From contig NZ_CP115300.1 in the NCBI RefSeq assembly GCF_027625935.1, positions 5,146,001-5,210,000 of the forward strand: DNA of 64,000 nt. Direction: 5' to 3'. Origin of the DNA: Streptomyces camelliae (GTDB lineage Bacteria > Actinomycetota > Actinomycetes > Streptomycetales > Streptomycetaceae). The notes below the pieces were generated by a model. That model was not told the origin of the DNA. It worked only from the letters and a program-made list of their open reading frames with translations, and searched no databases. The position numbers and the translations under genes were made by a program. Each line of letters starts with the position of its first letter. Position 1 is the first letter of the stretch. Shown here one piece after another: positions 33,580 to 41,655 of the stretch.

Positions 33580-34129
33580 CCGGCCGACAGCGCCCTGGAC
33601 TGCGACTCCCTGCAAGCCATGGCCCAAGATGTCGCGGATCGTGGCAAACCGATATCACGGAGCGTTGATACCTGGTTGTGTCCTATGCGTGACTCGTCAC
33701 GGCCTGGAGTCAGGGGTCCGCTCCGGTACCTTGTGTGGGATGCGAGTGGCTGTGAGCGCGAGCCGGGCCGGTGAACCCCCTGGGGTGGCGCCGGGTGGCG
33801 CGGTGCGCGGCGCTCCTCGCAGGGCGGATGCCGTCGCGGACACCGCTTCGGACCCCGCCTGTTCGACTCCCTGGCACGAGCGTCGCACAGTATGCCGCAC
33901 GCGTACTCCTTCGCGCTGGAATATGCCCGAAGCGCTTGTTGGGGTGACTGTACGTCAACCATGCTGTCTCATAAGGGAATCACGGTCCGTGATCCCTGCT
34001 CTGGCCGTTGTTCTGGCCATGCAGAAAATGGCTACGATCGTGGCCCTCGTCGTGATCGTCGTCGTGGCTTTCGCCGTGGCGGCAGCGTTGTGCGGGGTCA
34101 TGTGTCCGCCGGTTCGGATGGTGTGAGCG
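33580..34129. other. 550-bp region with no secure gene
   Basis: It lies between the acyl-CoA dehydrogenase pair and the ATP-binding protein. A frame from 33740 (MRVAVSASRAGEPP) stays open to 34126 but has poor codon character until its last 36 codons, which encode a hydrophobic helix (see 34019). Somewhat AT-richer stretches near 33640-33700 and 33900-34000 could hold promoters. Confidence 0.4.
34019..34126 (+). CDS. Possible 35-aa single-pass membrane peptide
   Basis: ATG 34019 encodes MQKMATIVALVVIVVVAFAV followed by AAALCGVMCPPVRMV, a single transmembrane helix with a Cys-containing tail. It ends 3 bp before the GTG of the ATP-binding protein, so co-expression is likely if real. No good ribosome site. 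Confidence 0.35.
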   Translation: MQKMATIVALVVIVVVAFAVAAALCGVMCPPVRMV

Positions 34130-34633
34130 GTGCAGGTGCTTCAAGTGCAGCTGGAGATCCGGCCCGACCCCGCGGAGGTGGGGCGGGCGAGGAGGTGGGC
34201 CCGCTCGCGGTTCGCCGGGCTCGGCATAGCGGCCGACGAGCCGCTGGCCGAGACCCTGATCCTGCTCGTCTCCGAGCTGGTGACCAACGCGGTGGTGCAC
34301 ACGGGCTGCCCGGCCGTGCTGCGGCTGTCCCTGCCGGGTGCGCAGAGCGGGGCCGACCCCTCGGCCACCGTGCGGGTGGAGGTGGCCGACACCAGCTCCC
34401 GCGCCCCCGTGCCGCGTTGCGCCCGGGGTGATGCCACCGGTGGCCGGGGCCTGGCGCTCGTGGACTGCCTGGCCGATCGCTGGGGCTGGAGCCCGGAAGG
34501 CGCCGGCAAGAGCATCTGGTGCGAATTGGACCGCTGTTCACAGTCCCAGGAGGAGACGCCCCGGCAGGGCGCGGAACTGGCGTACGGGGGCGGACTGTCC
34601 GCGTACGAGGGCCTGGCCTTCGAGGCGGTGTAG
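34130..34633 (+). CDS. ATP-binding (HATPase) regulatory protein of the RsbW type
   Basis: 167-aa single histidine-kinase-like ATPase domain, as in anti-sigma kinases RsbW/SpoIIAB and the many Streptomyces paralogues. N box: LAETLILLVSELVTNAVVHTG; G1/G2 boxes: VEVADTSSRAPVP and ATGGRGLALVDCLADRWG. A 35-residue C-terminal tail is not part of the domain. The partner sigma or STAS protein is not adjacent; the STAS protein at 15207 is one formal candidate. GTG start at 34130. Confidence 0.85.
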   Translation: MQVLQVQLEIRPDPAEVGRARRWARSRFAGLGIAADEPLAETLILLVSELVTNAVVHTGCPAVLRLSLPGAQSGADPSATVRVEVADTSSRAPVPRCARGDATGGRGLALVDCLADRWGWSPEGAGKSIWCELDRCSQSQEETPRQGAELAYGGGLSAYEGLAFEAV

Positions 34634-34984
34634 GTTCCGGCGCGGCGGTGCGCCGGGGGTGCATCCGTGCGCGGGGTCCGTGAATTGGGCGTACGTAACA
34701 AATCCCCGTACCGGCGTTGACGTCACGTGGGCACCTGAACACGCTGGTGGGCGTCGATTCGCCGCGAGGGGACGACGAGGGCATGGGTGACGGCGGCCCT
34801 CGTCGAGTGTGGGTCGCATCGGATGGCGGCGTGCGCGCACGGCCGTGGGGGAGACGCGCCGGTGGGGGGAGGCGCGCCGCCATCCGGTTCCAGTTCCGGT
34901 TCCAGCTCAGGCTCCAGCTCCAGCTCCGGTTCTAGCTCAGGCCCCAGCTCCGGTTCCAGCTCGGGCTTCACCGCGGGCCTTGGG
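34634..34984. other. 351-bp convergent gap with a 12-bp repeat tract
   Basis: No gene is supported. 34884-34967 is a degenerate 6/12-bp tandem repeat (CCAGCTCCGGTT-like units). A TTGACGTCAC palindrome lies near 34718. Confidence 0.5.
34884..34967. repeat. Degenerate 12-bp tandem repeat, about 7 copies
   Basis: Units such as CCGGTTCCAGTT, CCGGTTCCAGCT, CAGGCTCCAGCT and CCAGCTCCGGTT follow one another directly after the stop codon of the minus-strand cyclase gene (34985). Confidence 0.75.
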
Positions 34985-35911
34985 CTACAGGATCGCCACC
35001 GGTGCCACCGGTGAACCCGTCGCCCCGACGAACGGCTCCGGCATCGCCGACAGCAGAAACGCGTACCGCCCCTCTTCTCCACAGGCTGTGGACAACTCTT
35101 CCAGATTCCAGTTCTGACCCTGGAGCATCCCCATCTCCACCAGGTCCAGCGCATGCACGGGCAGCCACAGATTGTCGATCTCGGGCGGAAATATCTCAAA
35201 CGTGAGCGTGTCGTTGGCGACGGCGGCCACATCGCGCGCGTGGAACCACTCCGGCGTGCGGACGGACAGCCCCGGCGACGGATAGCCGTACCCGTGCTTG
35301 TCCCCGGCCAGATACACCTGCACCTGCCCGGTCCGTACGAGCACGATGTCACCGGCACGCACGCGCGTACCCGCGAGTTCCTCGGCCGCGTCCAGATCCT
35401 CCGGCGTGACCGCGTGACCGCCCTCCAGCCGGTCCACGCCACGCGCGCGTGCCACGTCCAGCAGCACCCCGCGCGAGACGATGTGCCGCGCCTTGTCGAT
35501 CCCGCCGAACCCGGCCCCGCTGTGCGCGGTGACCGAGTGCGCAGGGCGGCCGTTGTAGAGCTTCCCGGAGTGCGAGACATGGGTCAGCGCGTCCCAGTGG
35601 GTGCCGGCCTGCAGGCCCATCGTCACCGCGTCGTCGCTGCACGCGACCGTGCCGGGCCCGAACAGCTCCTGGTTGATCTGCACCATGGCGTGCAGGGGAT
35701 TGACCCGTCCCGGGATCATCCCGGTCTGCACACCGTCCTCACGCAGCGGCAGCGCGAGCGGGACACGGCGGCCGGTGCGGACGCGGGCGGCGGCCTCGCG
35801 CACGACCTCGCCGGTGATGAGGTTCAGGGTCCCGATCTCGTCGTCCGCCCCCCAGCGCCCCCAGTTGTTCACGCGCCCCGCGATCTCGTGGAACTCCTCC
35901 GGCAGTGCCAT
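34985..35911 (-). CDS. Cyclase-family (kynurenine formamidase-like) hydrolase
   Basis: 308-aa metal-dependent hydrolase of the cyclase family, with the metal motif in MGLQAGTHWDALTHVSHSG (family H-x-G-T-H-x-D-x-P-x-H, here with Gln for the first His and Leu for Pro). Additional parts: RVPLALPLREDGVQTGM, GVLLDVARARGVDRLEGG, AGDIVLVRTGQVQVY. Family members hydrolyse formamides or open lactone rings. ATG 35911; divergent from the SDR operon with one TetR-type site between. Confidence 0.85.
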   Translation of the reverse strand: MALPEEFHEIAGRVNNWGRWGADDEIGTLNLITGEVVREAAARVRTGRRVPLALPLREDGVQTGMIPGRVNPLHAMVQINQELFGPGTVACSDDAVTMGLQAGTHWDALTHVSHSGKLYNGRPAHSVTAHSGAGFGGIDKARHIVSRGVLLDVARARGVDRLEGGHAVTPEDLDAAEELAGTRVRAGDIVLVRTGQVQVYLAGDKHGYGYPSPGLSVRTPEWFHARDVAAVANDTLTFEIFPPEIDNLWLPVHALDLVEMGMLQGQNWNLEELSTACGEEGRYAFLLSAMPEPFVGATGSPVAPVAIL

Positions 35912-35960
35912 CCGGTGCCTCCCCGGGGGTTGTGTCCGTGCGTCCGACGGGCCATAAAAT

Positions 35961-35975
35961 CTAACGGACCGTCAG
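35961..35975. promoter_or_regulatory. TetR-type operator, CTAACGGACCGTCAG
   Basis: One arm mismatch. It lies between the divergent cyclase (35911) and SDR (35998) starts. Confidence 0.7.
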
Positions 35976-35997
35976 AAACCGCGGGAAGGGGCCGGAC

Positions 35998-36909
35998 GTG
36001 GGGAACTTCTTGGCAGACAAGGTGGTCGCCGTGACCGGAGCCGGGCGCGGGATCGGACGGGCGGTCGCCCTGGCGGCGGCGGCCGAGGGAGCGAAGGTCG
36101 TCGTCAACGACTACGGCGTCGCCGCCGACGGGACGGCACCGACGAGCGAGGTCGCCGAAGCGGTCGTCAAGGAGATCGAGGCGGCGGGCGGCGAGGCGGT
36201 CGCCGTCGCCGACGACATCTCCACGATGGCGGGCGGACAGCGGGTGGTGGACACCGCCGTGTCCTCCTACGGCCGGCTCGACGGAGTCGTCTGCGTGGCC
36301 GGGATCCTGCGCGAACGCATGCTGTTCAACATGACCGAGGACGAGTGGGACCCCGTCGTCGCCACCCACCTCAAGGGCACGTTCACCGTCTTCCGGGCGG
36401 CCTCCGCCGTGATGCGCGGGCAGCGCTCGGGCACCCTGATCGGCTTCACCAGCGGCAACCACCAGGGCTCGGTCTCCCAGGCCAACTACAGTGCGGCGAA
36501 GGGCGGCATCATCTCACTGGTCCGCAGCGCGGCGCTGGGCCTGCACAAGTACGGGGTCACCGCGAACGCCGTCGCCCCCGTGGCCCGTACGCGGATGTCG
36601 GCGAACGTGCCCATGCAGCTGGCCGAGATCGGCGAGCCGGAGGACGTGGCCGCGCTCGTGGTGTATCTGCTGTCCGACGGGGCTGCCGCGCAGGGCATCA
36701 CCGGACAGGTGTACACGGTCGCGGGGCCGAAGATCGCGGTGTGGGCCCAGCCGAGGGAACTCCGTGCGGTTTACGGGGAGAGGCCTTGGACGCCGCAGCG
36801 GATCGCGGAGTCTCTGCCGGGGTCGGTGGGGGTGGATCCGATGCCGATGCTGTCCCAGCTTGTGGCGATGGAAGAGGCGGCGCGGGCGGGAGACCGGCCG
36901 AACGCATGA
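35998..36909 (+). CDS. Short-chain dehydrogenase/reductase (3-hydroxyacyl-CoA dehydrogenase-like)
   Basis: 303-aa NAD(P)-dependent oxidoreductase. TGAGRGIG at residues 13-20, catalytic Tyr164 and Lys168 (YSAAK), and the long C-terminal extension resemble the dehydrogenase part of MFE-2/Hsd4-type enzymes acting on CoA thioesters. The usual NNAG reads CVAG (Asn to Val), an oddity. First gene of an operon with an acyl-CoA dehydrogenase (18 bp later) and a Zn-alcohol dehydrogenase. GTG start at 35998. Confidence 0.88.
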   Translation: MGNFLADKVVAVTGAGRGIGRAVALAAAAEGAKVVVNDYGVAADGTAPTSEVAEAVVKEIEAAGGEAVAVADDISTMAGGQRVVDTAVSSYGRLDGVVCVAGILRERMLFNMTEDEWDPVVATHLKGTFTVFRAASAVMRGQRSGTLIGFTSGNHQGSVSQANYSAAKGGIISLVRSAALGLHKYGVTANAVAPVARTRMSANVPMQLAEIGEPEDVAALVVYLLSDGAAAQGITGQVYTVAGPKIAVWAQPRELRAVYGERPWTPQRIAESLPGSVGVDPMPMLSQLVAMEEAARAGDRPNA

Positions 36910-36927
36910 CCAACTGAGGCGGTCCAC

Positions 36928-38076
36928 ATGGATTTCGGGTTCAGCGTAGAAGATGACGCGTTTCGCCTGGAGGCTCGCTCCTGGCTGGCCTCTCACGTCA
37001 ACTCGGCAGACAGCAAACGCACATGGGAGCACACCCTCGGCGCCGCCGGCTGGATCGGGCTCGGCTGGCCCGAATCGGGATACGGGAACCGGACCGCGAC
37101 CCTCACCCAGCAGGTCGCCTGGGCCGAGGAGTACGCGCGGTCGGGGGCGCCGCCCCGGTCCGGGCACATCGGGGAGAACCTGCTCGCTCCCACCCTCATC
37201 GCACACGGCACCGACGAGCAGAAGAAGCGGTTTCTGCCGCCGGTCGCCGCCGGTGAGGAGCTCTGGTGCCAGGGGTACAGCGAGCCCGGTGCCGGGTCTG
37301 ATCTGGCCGGGATCCGGACCGTGGCCGTGCGGGACGGGGAGCGGTACCGGATCAGCGGGCAGAAGATCTGGACCTCGCTCGCGCACGAGGCCGACTGGTG
37401 CTTCGTGCTGGCCCGGACCGAGCCGGATTCCCGCCGGCATCACGGACTGAGCTTTCTGCTCGTGCCCATGGACCAGCCGGGCCGTATCGAGGTGCGGCCG
37501 ATCCGGCAGATGACCGGCACCAGTGACTTCAACGAGGTCTTCTTCGACGGGGCACACGCGCGCGTGGCGCATGTCGTCGGCGGCGAAGGGCAGGGCTGGC
37601 GGGTCGCCATGAGTCTGCTCGGGTTCGAGCGGGGGGTGTCGACGCTCGCCCAGCAGATCGGGTTCGCCGAGGAGCTGGGGCGGGTGGTGCGGGCCGCCGT
37701 GGCGACCGGCGCCGCCGGCGATCCCGTCGTACGCGCGCTGCTCGTACGGCAGTGGGCCGAGCTGCGGACCATGCGCTGGAACGCCCTGCGCACCCTCGGC
37801 GGCTCCGAGGATCCGGGCGCGCCCAGTGTGGCCAAGCTGCTGTGGGCCGGGTGGCACCAGCGGCTGGGCGAGCTCGCGGTGCGGGTGCGGGGCGCGGCCG
37901 CCTCCGTGGGCCCGGCGGACTGGTCGCCTGCGGCGCCGTACGAACTGGACGCGGACCAGCACCTGTTCCTCTTCTCCCGCGCCGACACGATCTACGGCGG
38001 CTCGGACCAGGTACAGCGCACGATCATCGCCGAGCGCGTGCTCGGTCTGCCCAGAGAGCCCAAGGGGGCCGTGTGA
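36928..38076 (+). CDS. Acyl-CoA dehydrogenase
   Basis: 382-aa FAD-dependent enzyme, full-length. GEELWCQGYSEPGAGSDLAGIRTV and GQKIWTSLAHEADWCFVLART in the middle domain; LGFERGVSTLAQQIGFAEEL and GGSDQVQRTIIAERVLGLPREP in the C-terminal domain. Second gene of the SDR operon; its TGA overlaps the ATG of the alcohol dehydrogenase by one base. Confidence 0.92.
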   Translation: MDFGFSVEDDAFRLEARSWLASHVNSADSKRTWEHTLGAAGWIGLGWPESGYGNRTATLTQQVAWAEEYARSGAPPRSGHIGENLLAPTLIAHGTDEQKKRFLPPVAAGEELWCQGYSEPGAGSDLAGIRTVAVRDGERYRISGQKIWTSLAHEADWCFVLARTEPDSRRHHGLSFLLVPMDQPGRIEVRPIRQMTGTSDFNEVFFDGAHARVAHVVGGEGQGWRVAMSLLGFERGVSTLAQQIGFAEELGRVVRAAVATGAAGDPVVRALLVRQWAELRTMRWNALRTLGGSEDPGAPSVAKLLWAGWHQRLGELAVRVRGAAASVGPADWSPAAPYELDADQHLFLFSRADTIYGGSDQVQRTIIAERVLGLPREPKGAV

Positions 38077-39125
38077 TGCGTGGAGTGGTGTTCGACGGCA
38101 AGCGGGTGCGGGTGGTCGACGATCTCGCGGTGCGGGAGCCGGGGGCGGGGGAGGTGCGCGTCGCCATCGCCGCGGCCGGGCTGTGCCACAGCGACCTGTC
38201 CGTGGTGGACGGCACCATTCCCTTCCCCGTGCCGGTGGTGCTGGGGCACGAGGGGGCCGGGGTCGTGGAAGCGGTCGGGGCGGGGGTCGGCCATGTCGCG
38301 CCCGGCGACCATGTGGCCCTGTCCACGCTCGCCAACTGCGGCACCTGCGCGGAGTGCGACCGGGGCCGGCCGACCATGTGCCGGCAGGCCATCGGCCGCC
38401 CAGGGAAGCCGTTCACCCGGGGTGCGGAGCCGGTGTACCAGTTCGCCGCCAACTCCGCCTTCGCGGAACGCACGATCGTCAAGGCCGTACAGGCGGTACG
38501 GATCCCGAAGGATCTCCCGTTCCCGTCCGCCGCGCTGATCGGGTGCGGGGTGCTCACCGGGGTGGGCGCGGTGCTGAACCGGGCTCGGGTGGGGCAGGGG
38601 GAGAGCGTCGTCGTCATCGGGACCGGCGGGATCGGGCTGAACGTCATCCAGGGCGCGCGCATCGCGGGGGCCCTGCGCATCGTCGCCGTGGACGCCAATC
38701 CGGGCAAGGAGGAGATGGCCCGGCAGTTCGGCGCGACCGACTTCCTGACCTCGGCGGAGGGCGTGACGGACATCCTGCCCACGGGCGCCGACCACGTCTT
38801 CGAGTGCGTGGGCCGGGTGGAGCTGATCCGGCAGGCGATCGACCTCCTCGGCCGGCACGGCCAGGCGATCCTCCTCGGTGTCCCGCCGGTCACGGCCGAG
38901 GCGTCCTTCCTCGTCTCCTCCCTGTACCTGGACAAGTCCGTCCTGGGCTGCCGCTACGGCTCCTCGCGCCCCCAGCGGGACATCGCCCTGTACGCCGAGC
39001 TGTACCGCCAAGGGCGGCTCCTGCTCGACGAGTTGGTGACGGCCGTGTATCCCGTGGAGGACTTCGAGAAGGCGCGGGCGGACGCGGAGGCGGGGCGGGT
39101 GGCGCGGGCGGTCCTGGCATTCTGA
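38076..39125 (+). CDS. Zinc-containing alcohol dehydrogenase
   Basis: 349-aa medium-chain dehydrogenase. Catalytic zinc ligands in GLCHSDLSVVDG and VVLGHEGAGVVE; structural-zinc Cys residues in CGTCAECDRGRPTMC; Rossmann GTGGIGLNVIQGA. It probably oxidises an alcohol intermediate to aldehyde or ketone using NAD or mycothiol. Third gene of the SDR/acyl-CoA dehydrogenase operon, translationally coupled. Confidence 0.92.
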   Translation: MRGVVFDGKRVRVVDDLAVREPGAGEVRVAIAAAGLCHSDLSVVDGTIPFPVPVVLGHEGAGVVEAVGAGVGHVAPGDHVALSTLANCGTCAECDRGRPTMCRQAIGRPGKPFTRGAEPVYQFAANSAFAERTIVKAVQAVRIPKDLPFPSAALIGCGVLTGVGAVLNRARVGQGESVVVIGTGGIGLNVIQGARIAGALRIVAVDANPGKEEMARQFGATDFLTSAEGVTDILPTGADHVFECVGRVELIRQAIDLLGRHGQAILLGVPPVTAEASFLVSSLYLDKSVLGCRYGSSRPQRDIALYAELYRQGRLLLDELVTAVYPVEDFEKARADAEAGRVARAVLAF

Positions 39126-39143
39126 GTCTTTCGTCCGCGGGCG

Positions 39144-40157
39144 TCAGACCGCCGAGGTGACCGTCGCCCGGAAAGTGCGCCGATAGGCCGTCGGGGTCAC
39201 GCCCAGGGCCTGCTGGAGGTGCTGGCGCATCGACTGGGCCGTGCCGAAGCCGGACTCGCGGGCGACCTGGTCGATGGACAGGTCGGTGGTCTCCAGCAGA
39301 TGGCGGGCGCGTTCGACGCGCTGCTGGGTGAGCCACTGGCCGGGGCTGATGCCGACCTCCTCACGGAAGCGGCGGGTGAAGGTGCGTACCGACATGGACT
39401 CCTGTCCGGCCATGTCGCGCAGCTGGATCGGCTCGTGCAGCCGGCCGAGCGCCCAGGCGCGTGCGGCGGTCGTGGTCGCCACCTGCGGGTCGGGGACGGG
39501 GCGTTCGATGTACTGGGCCTGGCCGCCGTCGCGGTGCGGTGGTACGACCGTGCGCCGGGCCACGTCGTTGGCGACGGCCGTGCCGAAGTCGCGGCGCACC
39601 ATGTGCAGGCACAGGTCGATCCCGGCGGCCACCCCGGCCGAGGTCAGCACGTCGCCGTCGTCGATGAACAGCACGTCCGCGTCCACCTCGATCCGCGGGA
39701 ACAGCCGCTGGAAGCGCTCGGCGTCGGCCCAGTGCGTGGTCGCCGGGCGGCCGTCCAGGTAGCCGGCGGCGGCGAGGACGTAGACGCCGGTGCAGATGGA
39801 GGCGAGGCGGGTGCCGGGGCGGATGCGGGCGAGGGCGGCGGCGAGGTCGTCGGTCAGCCGGCCCTCCTCGAAGACAGGTCCCAGTTCGTACGACGCCGGG
39901 ACGATCACCGTGTCGGCCTCGGCCAGCGCCTCCGGGCCGTGGGTGACGTGGATGGCGAAGTCGGCGTCGGTCTCGACCGGGCCCGGGGGCCGTACCGAGC
40001 ACGTCACGACCTCGTAGAGCGGCCGGCCCCGCTCGTCCTCGGGGCGGCCGAAGATGCGGTGCGGGATGCCCAGCTCGAAGGGGAGCAGGCCGTCCAGGGC
40101 GAGGACGACGACGCGATGCGGACGGACAGCCTCAGGATCCTCGGTGACAGCAGCCAT
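39144..40157 (-). CDS. GlxA/FtrA-type AraC-family transcriptional regulator
   Basis: 337 aa: N-terminal DJ-1/PfpI amidotransferase-like domain (about residues 15-180, RPGTRLASICTGVYVLAAAGYLDG with the elbow Cys) and C-terminal AraC double HTH (about 225-330, SMSVRTFTRRFREEVGISPG, SIDQVARESGFGTAQSMRQH). A perfect -10 hexamer TAGGAT (40164-40169, minus strand) lies 7 bp before the ATG, so the mRNA should be leaderless. Divergent from an MFS gene, a likely target. Confidence 0.9.
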   Translation of the reverse strand: MAAVTEDPEAVRPHRVVVLALDGLLPFELGIPHRIFGRPEDERGRPLYEVVTCSVRPPGPVETDADFAIHVTHGPEALAEADTVIVPASYELGPVFEEGRLTDDLAAALARIRPGTRLASICTGVYVLAAAGYLDGRPATTHWADAERFQRLFPRIEVDADVLFIDDGDVLTSAGVAAGIDLCLHMVRRDFGTAVANDVARRTVVPPHRDGGQAQYIERPVPDPQVATTTAARAWALGRLHEPIQLRDMAGQESMSVRTFTRRFREEVGISPGQWLTQQRVERARHLLETTDLSIDQVARESGFGTAQSMRQHLQQALGVTPTAYRRTFRATVTSAV

Positions 40158-40163
40158 GGCCCG

Positions 40164-40169
40164 ATCCTA
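40164..40169 (-). promoter_or_regulatory. -10 element of the GlxA-type regulator
   Basis: TAGGAT on the minus strand, 7 bp from the ATG at 40157, implying a leaderless transcript. The -35 region is weak. Confidence 0.5.
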
Positions 40170-40216
40170 GCGAATGCTGTCCTTCGGGCCACTCGATGCG
40201 CGGAACAGCAGACCGG

Positions 40217-41554
40217 ATGCTCTATGACGTGACTCAGACAAGCCCAGCCGCAGCCTCAGCCGAAGCCCCCGCCCAGGCCGCTCCGCCCGCCCGGCACCAC
40301 CGTGTGCACCGCGCCTGGTTCGTCGCCGCCGTCACGTTCGTCACGATCATCGGCGCGGCCGCCTTCCGTTCCCTGCCCGGTCTGCTGATCGACCCCTTGC
40401 ACCAGGAGTTCGGCTGGTCGCGCGGCACGATCGGCGCGGCCGTCTCCATCAACCTCGCGCTCTACGGCCTCACGGCCCCCTTCGCCGCCGCGCTGATGGA
40501 CCGGTTCGGCATCCGCCGGGTGGTCGCCGTCGCACTGGTCGTGATCGCCGCCGGGTCCGGCCTGACCGTGTGGATGACGGCGGCCTGGCAGCTGTGGCTG
40601 TGCTGGGGCCTGCTGGTGGGGCTCGGCTCCGGCTCGATGGCGCTCGCCTTCGCGGCGACGGTGACCAACCGCTGGTTCGCCGAGCGGCGCGGCCTGGTCA
40701 GCGGCATCCTCACCGCCGCGTCCGCCTCCGGCCAGCTGATCTTCCTGCCGCTGCTCTCCTGGCTGTCCGAGCACCACGGCTGGCGCCCGGCGGCCGTGAC
40801 CGTGTCCCTGGCGGCCCTCGCCGTCGTGCCCTTCGTCTGGATCCTGCTGCGCGACCACCCGGCGGACATCGGCGTGGCGCCGTACGGGGCGAAGGAGTTC
40901 ATACCCAAGCCGGCGCCGGTCACCGGCGCGGCCCGCCGCACGCTGAAGGTGCTGTCCACCTCCGTCCGCACCGGCACCTTCTGGCTGCTCGCCGGCACCT
41001 TCGCGATCTGCGGCGCCTCCACCAACGGTCTGATCCAGACCCACTTCGTGCCCGCCGAGCACGACCACGGCATGCCGGTCACCACGGCGGCCTCGCTGCT
41101 CGCGGTCGTCGGCGTGTTCGACGTGGCCGGCACGATCGCCTCCGGCTGGTTCACCGACCGCTTCGAACCGCGCCGCCTGCTCGCGGTCTACTACGCCCTG
41201 CGCGGCCTGTCCCTCCTCTTCCTCCCCATGCTGCTGGGCCCGTCGGTGCACCCGCCGATGCTGTTCTTCATCGTCTTCTACGGCCTCGACTGGGTGGCCA
41301 CCGTCCCGCCCACCCTGGCCCTGTGCCGGGAGCAGTTCGGTGACGACAGCGCCATCGTCTTCGGCTGGGTCCTCGCCTCCCACCAGATCGGCGCGGCCCT
41401 CGTCGCCTACCTCGGCGGCGTCGCCCGCGACGTCTTCGGCTCCTACGACCTCGTCTGGTACGCCTCCGGCGCCCTGTGCGCGGCGGCGGCCCTGATGTCC
41501 CTGGTGATCCGCCGCCACCCGGCCCCGGCGACGCCCGTCCTCGCAGTACCCTGA
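40217..41554 (+). CDS. MFS transporter
   Basis: About 445 aa with 12 predicted helices. The loop 2-3 motif reads ALMDRFGIRRVVA, and a second-half equivalent is GWFTDRFEPRRLLA, typical of the oxalate/monocarboxylate-type MFS subfamily. Helix examples: FVAAVTFVTIIGAAAFRSLPGLL, LWLCWGLLVGLGSGSMALAFAAT. The start is uncertain: ATG 40217 or GTG 40229 (VTQTSPAAA). Divergent from the AraC-type regulator. Confidence 0.88.
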   Translation: MLYDVTQTSPAAASAEAPAQAAPPARHHRVHRAWFVAAVTFVTIIGAAAFRSLPGLLIDPLHQEFGWSRGTIGAAVSINLALYGLTAPFAAALMDRFGIRRVVAVALVVIAAGSGLTVWMTAAWQLWLCWGLLVGLGSGSMALAFAATVTNRWFAERRGLVSGILTAASASGQLIFLPLLSWLSEHHGWRPAAVTVSLAALAVVPFVWILLRDHPADIGVAPYGAKEFIPKPAPVTGAARRTLKVLSTSVRTGTFWLLAGTFAICGASTNGLIQTHFVPAEHDHGMPVTTAASLLAVVGVFDVAGTIASGWFTDRFEPRRLLAVYYALRGLSLLFLPMLLGPSVHPPMLFFIVFYGLDWVATVPPTLALCREQFGDDSAIVFGWVLASHQIGAALVAYLGGVARDVFGSYDLVWYASGALCAAAALMSLVIRRHPAPATPVLAVP

Positions 41555-41655
41555 ACCCACGCTCAGGAAAGGGAAGTTGATGACACTCGGCATGGTCCTC
41601 GGTGACGCGTTCCTCGTGCCCGCACACGTAGGAACCCCCTCCCGAGGAGCATGCC

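Noticed and set aside
33576..33590. CTGACCGGCCGACAG, resembling the TetR-type operator
   Set aside because: It spans the stop codon of the second ACAD gene, has a mismatched right arm, and no promoter is expected there.
34715..34726. TTGACGTCAC palindrome
   Set aside because: Different core and no gene start next to it; not part of the regulon motif.
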